Positions 33,213-38,568 of a DNA stretch of 38,568 nucleotides are shown here, piece after piece. Under the pieces are notes generated by a model. That model searched no databases and was not told the origin of the DNA. It was given only the letters and a program-made list of their open reading frames with translations. Every line of letters starts with the position of its first letter. Position 1 is the stretch's first letter. The stretch is from VRUB01 sp046758085. GTDB lineage: Bacteria; Pseudomonadota; Gammaproteobacteria; Acidiferrobacterales; SPGG2. Position numbers and translations under genes: made by a program. The stretch is from NCBI GenBank assembly GCA_046758085.1, contig JBHHZP010000012.1:1-38568 (forward strand), read 5' to 3'.

Positions 33213-34202
33213 TTACAAAAGGGCTTTCACGACATCCTCGACGTGATTCGCCTCCCAGATACCGCTCATCATGGCGAGGCCCTGCGCACCCGCGTCGCGG
33301 GCCTGTGGCATATGCTCGGGGCGCATACCCCCGAGGGCGTAGACGGGCAGATTCGCGCCGGCAGTGAGATCACGGAAAGCTCGCCATCCCAGTGGACGCG
33401 CCTGCGGGTGACCGCGCGTCGGCAGCACGGGCGACAGCACCACAAAGTCAACCTGTAACCGGCTCGCCAGGGCGATCTCTTCGGCATCGTGGGTAGATGC
33501 CGCCACCCAAACCTCCGGCCCCAGCGGGCGCGAGTCGAGCTGTCGCAGCCGCCGAGCGTTCAGATGAACGCCATCGGCACCGCATTCGGCGACCCACGCG
33601 GGCTCTGCGTTCAGTAACACACGTGCCTTATGGCGATGACACAGATTTACGATCTCGCGCGCAAAGGCCTTGTAATCAGGTCCGGCCATGTCTGGCTCGC
33701 GCAGTTGTAACAGATCCGCGCCGGCTTCGAGCGCACGCCCGAGTCGCTCCATGAACCCAGCCCGGCCGAATTTGCGGGAGTCGCTAACCAAGTACAGCGA
33801 CGGCAAGCGCACCGCCCGAACAATCGCCTGGTTTGCTGGCGGAAAATCGATTCGCCTCAGCTCATCGCGACGTACCCATGCGATGCTCTGACCTTCCTTT
33901 CCTGCGGGCGTGCCGTCGAATTCAATGACGCGCCAGACATCCAGCAACACTCCCCTGTCAGCATATTGATGTTGCACCTGGATCAATGGCACCGCCGAGC
34001 GGACCCGAATACCGAGCTCCTCGGCGAGCTCTCGGCGCAATGCCTGCGGCGCCGTCTCATCGCCTTTAAGCTTGCCTCCGGGGAACTCCCATTTACCTCC
34101 CTGGTGGCTGGGCCGCGGGCGCTGTGCAATCAGAACTTCCTGGCCCAGCGAGATAATACCGACCACAACGCGGGCTACCGGCTCAGCTGCGGTACTCGGC
34201 AT
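33213..34202 (-). CDS. Nudix hydrolase - ThiE-like fusion protein
   Basis: Two-domain protein of 329 residues. Residues 1-130 form a MutT-like Nudix domain with a full Nudix box (GGKLKGDETAPQALRREL, then AEELGI), as in 8-oxo-dGTP diphosphatases. Residues from about 135 form a ThiE/TenI-like TIM barrel (LEAGADLLQLREPDM, RVLLNAEPAWVAECGADGVHL, VVLSPVLPTRGHPQARPLGW, VYALGGMRPEHMPQARDAGAQGLAMMSGIW). The fusion is known in gammaproteobacteria at the position of mutT. No thiamine genes lie nearby, so true thiamine-phosphate synthase activity is uncertain. ATG 34202 lies inside the end of argJ (20-base overlap); a longer frame to 34349 is rejected. It converges on coaE across repeat copy B. Confidence 0.88.
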   Translation of the reverse strand: MPSTAAEPVARVVVGIISLGQEVLIAQRPRPSHQGGKWEFPGGKLKGDETAPQALRRELAEELGIRVRSAVPLIQVQHQYADRGVLLDVWRVIEFDGTPAGKEGQSIAWVRRDELRRIDFPPANQAIVRAVRLPSLYLVSDSRKFGRAGFMERLGRALEAGADLLQLREPDMAGPDYKAFAREIVNLCHRHKARVLLNAEPAWVAECGADGVHLNARRLRQLDSRPLGPEVWVAASTHDAEEIALASRLQVDFVVLSPVLPTRGHPQARPLGWRAFRDLTAGANLPVYALGGMRPEHMPQARDAGAQGLAMMSGIWEANHVEDVVKALL

Positions 34203-35400
34203 TGATCTGCACGTACTCGTGTGACAGGTCGGATGTCCAGATGCGGGCCGAGCGCGAACCGGCTCCCAGCGCCACGCGCACTGTAATCTCGGGCTTGCGC
34301 ATGACACGCTGGCCGCGGGCCTCCGTGTATTCCGGGGCGAGCGCCCCATCGCTTATCACTCGCACATCGTCGAGATCAATCGAGACCGCGCTCAGGTACA
34401 GCGCATTAATCCGTGCCCTGCCGACAGCGGCAAGAATGCGGCCCCAGTTGGGATCGCTGGCAAAAAACGCCGTCTTGACCAACGGCGAGTGCGCAATCGT
34501 ATACGCGACCTCCAAGCAATCTGCCTCGCTCGCACCCTCGACAACCTCGATGGTGATGAACTTTGTCGCCCCTTCCGCATCCCGCACCAGCGCCTGTGCA
34601 AGCTCGGTGCACAGCTCGGATACCACTGCCGTAAACCGCTCGAAGGCTTCACTGTCGACGGCACCGACTTTTGCGGCAGATCTGCCGGTGGCGAGCAATA
34701 TACAAGCATCGTTGGTGGACATATCGCCATCCACGGTAATACGGTTGAACGAGCGTGCGACGGCTCGGCGGAGACTTTCTTGAAGCGCCTGCGGCTCAAG
34801 CGCCGCATCGGTTGCTATGAACGCCAGCATGGTCGCCATGTCCGGGCGAATCATGCCTGCTCCCTTGGCGATGCCCGTCAGCGTGACCGTCTCCGGCCCC
34901 AGCTTGAACTGGCGCGACGCGCCTTTCGCTACTGAATCGGTAGTCATGATGCCATGCGCGGCATCACCCCATCCCGATTCGCCAAGACGTCCAACACAGA
35001 CTGGCAACGCATTGACGATACGACCGACCGGAAGACGCTCGCCAATAACGCCAGTTGAGAACGGCATCACTTCGGTATCCTTGCAGCCCAGCCGGTCTGC
35101 CACGGCACGACAACATGCCAAGGCATCCCTGAGCCCGATCTCACCCATGCCTGCGTTGGCGTACCCCGTGTTAATCAACAGCGCACGGGGGGGCGCTGCG
35201 GCGAGATGATCTCGCGCAACAATGACCGGAGCAGCACAGAAGCGATTGCGGGTAAAAACCGCCGCCGCTTTCGTGTCCGCTGCGGTCTCGATCAATACCA
35301 GGTCGAGGCGATCAGGATAGCGTATGCCGGCGGCACAGGCCCCGAGACGAATGCCTTCAACTGGATGGAGCTTGGGTAACACAGACAATCCAACCGCCAC
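34183..35400 (-). CDS. argJ: Bifunctional ornithine acetyltransferase / N-acetylglutamate synthase
   Basis: Transfers acetyl from acetylornithine to glutamate, closing the acetyl cycle of arginine synthesis. The 405-residue protein self-cleaves before Thr190 in KGAGMIRPDMATMLAF. It also has MPFSTGVIGERLP, GDMSTNDACILLATG, EGATKFITIEV and DPNWGRILAAVGRA. The start is GTG at 35400 (MAVGLSVLPKLHPVEG), matching the usual N-terminus. No Shine-Dalgarno sequence precedes it: the first CTAG of a MITE-like repeat overlaps the start codon. GGAGG survives at 35590-35586, on the far side of the element. Weak or altered translation is therefore likely, or the element supplies a substitute. Confidence 0.95.
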   Translation of the reverse strand: MAVGLSVLPKLHPVEGIRLGACAAGIRYPDRLDLVLIETAADTKAAAVFTRNRFCAAPVIVARDHLAAAPPRALLINTGYANAGMGEIGLRDALACCRAVADRLGCKDTEVMPFSTGVIGERLPVGRIVNALPVCVGRLGESGWGDAAHGIMTTDSVAKGASRQFKLGPETVTLTGIAKGAGMIRPDMATMLAFIATDAALEPQALQESLRRAVARSFNRITVDGDMSTNDACILLATGRSAAKVGAVDSEAFERFTAVVSELCTELAQALVRDAEGATKFITIEVVEGASEADCLEVAYTIAHSPLVKTAFFASDPNWGRILAAVGRARINALYLSAVSIDLDDVRVISDGALAPEYTEARGQRVMRKPEITVRVALGAGSRSARIWTSDLSHEYVQINAEYRS

Positions 35401-35582
35401 TAGCAGGCTGCTGAAAAACTGTTTTCAGTGGCCTGATAAAGCGGTGCACGGAGGCACCGCCCATTGTAGGCTCGGCGCCAGCATCCCTGCTGGCAACGGT
35501 CTCGGAAACAAAGGCGCGATCCATGCATCGGGCGGTTGTGGGACAGCAGTACATGGAATGACCTTTTCAACATTCTACTAGT
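35399..35582. mobile_element. MITE-like element (copy C) with CTAG duplication, inserted at the argJ start
   Basis: The terminal 19 bases at 35399-35417 match the reverse complement of 35564-35582 at 15 positions. CTAG is present just outside the inner repeats on both sides (35400-35403 and 35578-35581), as expected for a four-base target duplication of IS5-type transposition (consensus YTAR, from memory). Inside are two perfect 7-bp hairpins (35411-35428 and 35441-35460), then the 41-base core shared inverted with copy B, and the shared right segment ending GTGGGACAGCAG. There is no coding capacity, so any movement needs a transposase from elsewhere; none is in this window. The remaining space to the secA stop at 35681 shows no gene. 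Confidence 0.6.
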
Positions 35583-35680
35583 ACGCCTCCAGCGAATGAG
35601 GTACGCGACAGACCGGGCCCGGCACAGGGCCATGGTTAGGCGGAATCATCAGCCGGCCGTGCCCACCTGGCTCGGCTTTC

Positions 35681-38380
35681 TCAATTAAACTTCCCATGGC
35701 AGTGTTTGTACTTCTTGCCGGATCCGCACGGACAAGGCTCATTGCGGCCAATTTTTCGGTGTTTGCGCACGACCGGGCGTTGTACGGTAGCCACTTCAGC
35801 CTCGCCCGGCTCGCCGCCATCGCCCTGGACCGACGGGTGCGAGAACTGCATGGATCCGTGTCGCCGCTCGTGTCGTTCCAAAGCTTCCACATCTTCAACG
35901 GTTTGTATCCTGATCCGCGTCAGCAGACCGATCACCTCGCGCTTTATGCCGTCGAGCATATCCGAGAATAGCTCGAATGCCTCACGCTTGTACTCCTGCT
36001 TGGGATTTTTCTGAGCGTAACCCCGCAAATGTATACCTTGGCGCAGATGATCCATGGCCGCTAGGTGATCTTTCCAATAACGGTCCAGGACATCCAGCAT
36101 CACCGCCTTCTCAATGTGGCGCATGACATCTTCCCCGTACGCCGTGGCTTTTTCTGCGTAGCGTTGCTCAAGCTCCTCGATGATACGCGCGCGCAGTTTT
36201 TCTTCATGGAGATCGGCGTCATCTTCCAGCCACTTGGAAATCGCAAGCTTGATGCCAAACTCCCGCTCCAGGCTTTCCTCCAGAGCTGGAACGTCCCACT
36301 GCTCCTCCAGGCTTTGCGGCGGTATGCTCTCATCGATGATCCCGTTAACGACGTCGCTACGGATGGACGCTATGCTTTGCGAGATGTCATCGACTTCCAT
36401 CAAGCTGTTGCGCTGCTGGTAGATAACCTTGCGCTGATCATTGGCGATGTCATCATACTCGAGCAACTGTTTGCGAATGTCGAAGTTGCGCGCCTCGACT
36501 TTGCGCTGTGCGTTCTCAATTGCACGCGTCACCCAGCGGTGCTCAATGGCTTCGCCCTCCTGCATGCCTAGCTTCTGCATCAGACCCGATACGCGATCCG
36601 AACCGAAAATCCGCATCAGGTTATCTTCCAACGAGAGGTAGAATCGCGACGAGCCTGGGTCCCCTTGGCGCCCGGACCTTCCTCTGAGCTGATTGTCGAT
36701 GCGTCGCGACTCGTGCCGTTCGGTGCCGATTACATGCAGTCCGCCAGCATCGACAACCTGGTGATGGCGCGCACTCCAATCCGTGTGTAACTGTTTTCTC
36801 TGCTCTTCATCATCGCCAACCGCCTCGAGCTCTTTTTCCAGATTCCCTCCGAGCACGATGTCGGTACCGCGTCCGGCCATGTTCGTCGCGATGGTCACCG
36901 TTCCCGGCCCCCCGGCTTGGGCGACGATCTGGGCTTCTCGCTCATGGTGCTTGGCATTCAGCACTTGGTGCGGGATGTTCGCTTTCTCGAGCATACTCGA
37001 GAGCTGCTCGGAGCTTTCGATCGATGCAGTACCGACAAGGACGGGCTGTCCGCGCCTGTAACAATCCTGGATGTCCTCGAGGATGGCGGCGCGCTTCTCG
37101 GCCGCCGTGCGGTACACGAGGTCGCCGAGATCTTCGCGAACCATTTTCATATGCGTGGGTATGACAACGACCTCGAGACCATAAATCTGCTGAAACTCAA
37201 AGGCCTCCGTATCGGCAGTACCTGTCATTCCCGCGAGCTTCTCGTAAAGCCGGAAGTAGTTCTGGAACGTGATCGACGCGAGCGTCTGGTTCTCGCTCTG
37301 TATCGGCACACGTTCTTTGGCCTCCACCGCTTGATGCAGGCCCTCCGACCAGCGTCTGCCCGCCATCATGCGCCCCGTAAACTCGTCGATGATTACGACC
37401 TCATTGTCCTTGACGATATAATCGACCTCCCGTTGGTATAGCGAATGGGCGCGCAATGCCGCGTTCAAATGATGTAACAGCATAATGTTGCTGACATCGT
37501 ACAGATTGCTGCCGGTTTCCAGCAGTCCTGCCTGTCCCAGCAGTTTTTCAACCCGCTCGTGGCCGGCCTCGGTCAAAAACGCTTGCCGGGTTTTCTCGTC
37601 AACCGTGTAATCACCGGGCCCGTCTTCGCTTTCCTGCTTCTGCAGTTTCGGAATAATGCTGTCGATCTTGCTATAAAGATCGGTGCTCTCTTCGGCCGGA
37701 CCGGAGATGATCAGCGGTGTGCGGGCCTCGTCGATCAAGATCGAGTCAACTTCATCGACAATGGCGAAATTCAGCCCGCGTTGGAACCGATCGTCGGCGC
37801 GGAATGCCATATTGTCGCGCAGATAGTCAAAACCAAACTCGTTGTTCGTGCCGTAGGTGATGTCGGCTGCATAGGCCTCACGTTTTTCCTCGGGCGGTTG
37901 ATGTGACACAACTACGCCGACGCTCAGACCCAAAAAGTTGTAGATCTTGCCCATCCAATCGGCATCACGGCATGCCAGGTAATCGTTCACGGTAACGATA
38001 TGCACGCCCTTGCCGGTGAGCGCGTTGAGATAAGCGGTCAATGTCGCAACCAGGGTTTTGCCTTCGCCCGTGCGCATCTCGGCGATCTTGCCTTGATGCA
38101 ACACCTTGCCGCCGATCAACTGAACGTCGAAGTGGCGCATATTCAGGGTACGCTTGGCCGCTTCGCGTACCACCGCAAATGCCTCGTGTAACAGGGTCTC
38201 GAGGCGCTCGCCTCGAGCCAGTCGATCCTTGAACTCGTCTGTCTTGGCGCGAAGTTCCGCATCCGAGAGCGGCACGATACTGTGCTCGAGCGCGTTAATG
38301 CGCTCGACCTCGCGCGTCATAGTGCGAATCAAACGCTCGTTTCGCGTGCCAAAGACTTTGCTTAGCAGATTAGCAACCAT
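35681..38380 (-). CDS. secA: Protein translocase ATPase SecA
   Basis: Motor ATPase that pushes preproteins through SecYEG. The 899-residue protein starts MVANLLSKVFGTRNERLIRT. It has Walker A GEGKT at 105-109, the DEAD-type box VDEVDSILIDEARTPL, the preprotein-crosslinking and helical scaffold regions, and GTERHESRRIDNQLRGRSGRQGDPGSS-like motif VI features. The C-terminal zinc SEC-C tail has CPCGSGKKYKHCHG for SecB binding. ATG 38380 is chosen over 38419. Length is near E. coli SecA (901). It is followed by argJ, as in many relatives without mutT between them. Confidence 0.97.
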   Translation of the reverse strand: MVANLLSKVFGTRNERLIRTMTREVERINALEHSIVPLSDAELRAKTDEFKDRLARGERLETLLHEAFAVVREAAKRTLNMRHFDVQLIGGKVLHQGKIAEMRTGEGKTLVATLTAYLNALTGKGVHIVTVNDYLACRDADWMGKIYNFLGLSVGVVVSHQPPEEKREAYAADITYGTNNEFGFDYLRDNMAFRADDRFQRGLNFAIVDEVDSILIDEARTPLIISGPAEESTDLYSKIDSIIPKLQKQESEDGPGDYTVDEKTRQAFLTEAGHERVEKLLGQAGLLETGSNLYDVSNIMLLHHLNAALRAHSLYQREVDYIVKDNEVVIIDEFTGRMMAGRRWSEGLHQAVEAKERVPIQSENQTLASITFQNYFRLYEKLAGMTGTADTEAFEFQQIYGLEVVVIPTHMKMVREDLGDLVYRTAAEKRAAILEDIQDCYRRGQPVLVGTASIESSEQLSSMLEKANIPHQVLNAKHHEREAQIVAQAGGPGTVTIATNMAGRGTDIVLGGNLEKELEAVGDDEEQRKQLHTDWSARHHQVVDAGGLHVIGTERHESRRIDNQLRGRSGRQGDPGSSRFYLSLEDNLMRIFGSDRVSGLMQKLGMQEGEAIEHRWVTRAIENAQRKVEARNFDIRKQLLEYDDIANDQRKVIYQQRNSLMEVDDISQSIASIRSDVVNGIIDESIPPQSLEEQWDVPALEESLEREFGIKLAISKWLEDDADLHEEKLRARIIEELEQRYAEKATAYGEDVMRHIEKAVMLDVLDRYWKDHLAAMDHLRQGIHLRGYAQKNPKQEYKREAFELFSDMLDGIKREVIGLLTRIRIQTVEDVEALERHERRHGSMQFSHPSVQGDGGEPGEAEVATVQRPVVRKHRKIGRNEPCPCGSGKKYKHCHGKFN

Positions 38381-38435
38381 GGGTATACAGAATGGGCGGC
38401 GCACACGAAGTGCCCGCATACGAAGAAAATGGGGG

Positions 38436-38464
38436 ATTATGGAGCAAAAATAAAGAGGCTGAAA
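38436..38464 (-). promoter_or_regulatory. Putative promoter of secA
   Basis: On the minus strand CATAAT (38441-38436) is a five-of-six -10 box, 17 bases downstream of TTTCAG (38464-38459), a weak -35 box. The start point would be about 50 bases before the secA ATG. No SecM-like leader gene is visible between here and secA. Confidence 0.3.
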
Positions 38465-38503
38465 GCTCGTTAGCGCCTTTTGCGCCGTATTGGGATTTTC
38501 AAC

Positions 38504-38568
38504 CTATTTCGCACGCGTCGCCAACCGCGTGCGCCGGTCCAGATACGGGCGCGGGTCGACCGTGCGCC
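38504..38568 (-). CDS. C-terminal end of an unidentified gene, possibly an M23-type peptidase
   Basis: The last 65 bases hold an open frame on the minus strand that enters from outside the window and stops at TAG 38506-38504. It reads RTVDPRPYLDRRTRLATRAK. The VDPRPYL string resembles the end of M23 (LytM) murein peptidases, which often precede secA in gammaproteobacteria between lpxC/DUF721 and secA. Only 20 residues are visible, so both the gene and its family are tentative. Confidence 0.4.
   Translation of the reverse strand, partial: RTVDPRPYLDRRTRLATRAK

Noticed and set aside
1..38568. CRISPR array, prophage, toxin-antitoxin or restriction genes
   Set aside because: No regularly spaced direct repeats, phage genes, integrase, transposase or defence-type proteins were seen; the window is housekeeping genes with small non-coding repeats.

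Overview
The window is a chromosomal segment of a moderately GC-rich gammaproteobacterium. Two gene orders point there: truA-trpF-trpB-trpA-accD-folC-dedD-cvpA-purF-metZ, and pilB-pilC-pilD-coaE followed by a Nudix/ThiE fusion, argJ and secA. The rubrerythrin / Fe-S oxidoreductase / DUF3501 trio and a membrane-anchored TAXI protein suggest a free-living lineage, perhaps a sulfur oxidiser of the Acidiferrobacter or Chromatiales type. That placement is inference. Nearly every gene is housekeeping and intact; no prophage, CRISPR array, tRNA or rRNA gene was seen.

Layout. 1-299: a non-coding, repeat-derived segment that runs into the ilvH stop codon. 296-5663 (minus): gltX, cysS, ilvI and ilvH, with a promoter and terminator hairpin in the ilvI leader. 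5894-7190 (plus): ppiB and lpxH. 7194-18983 (minus): a long, tightly packed run read from truA through trpF, trpB, trpA, accD, folC, dedD, cvpA, purF, metZ and a glycerate kinase to an uncharacterised exported protein. Several junctions in this run overlap by four bases. 19156-24876 (minus): parE and parC (topoisomerase IV), then a TAXI-type protein. 25369-28071 (minus): the rubrerythrin, Fe-S oxidoreductase and DUF3501 cassette, with a perfect 19-bp dyad upstream of the rubrerythrin. 28374-32892 (plus): type IV pilus genes pilB, pilC and pilD, then coaE. 33213-38380 (minus): secA, argJ and the Nudix-ThiE fusion. 38504-38568 (minus): the C-terminal end of one further gene.

The most interesting signals lie between genes. 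A small non-coding repeat, present in about three copies, has the form of a MITE. The clearest copy (35399-35582) is flanked by CTAG on both sides and appears to have inserted between the argJ Shine-Dalgarno sequence and its GTG start codon. Removing it in silico leaves GGAGG seven bases before the GTG. Another copy abuts the ilvH stop codon. A third forms a long palindrome between the convergent coaE and Nudix-ThiE genes. Other points are the possible redox-stress cassette with its Fur/PerR-like operator, a FolC reading frame whose conserved N-terminus can only begin at a non-standard codon, and the orphan TAXI protein with a C-terminal membrane anchor and helical tail.
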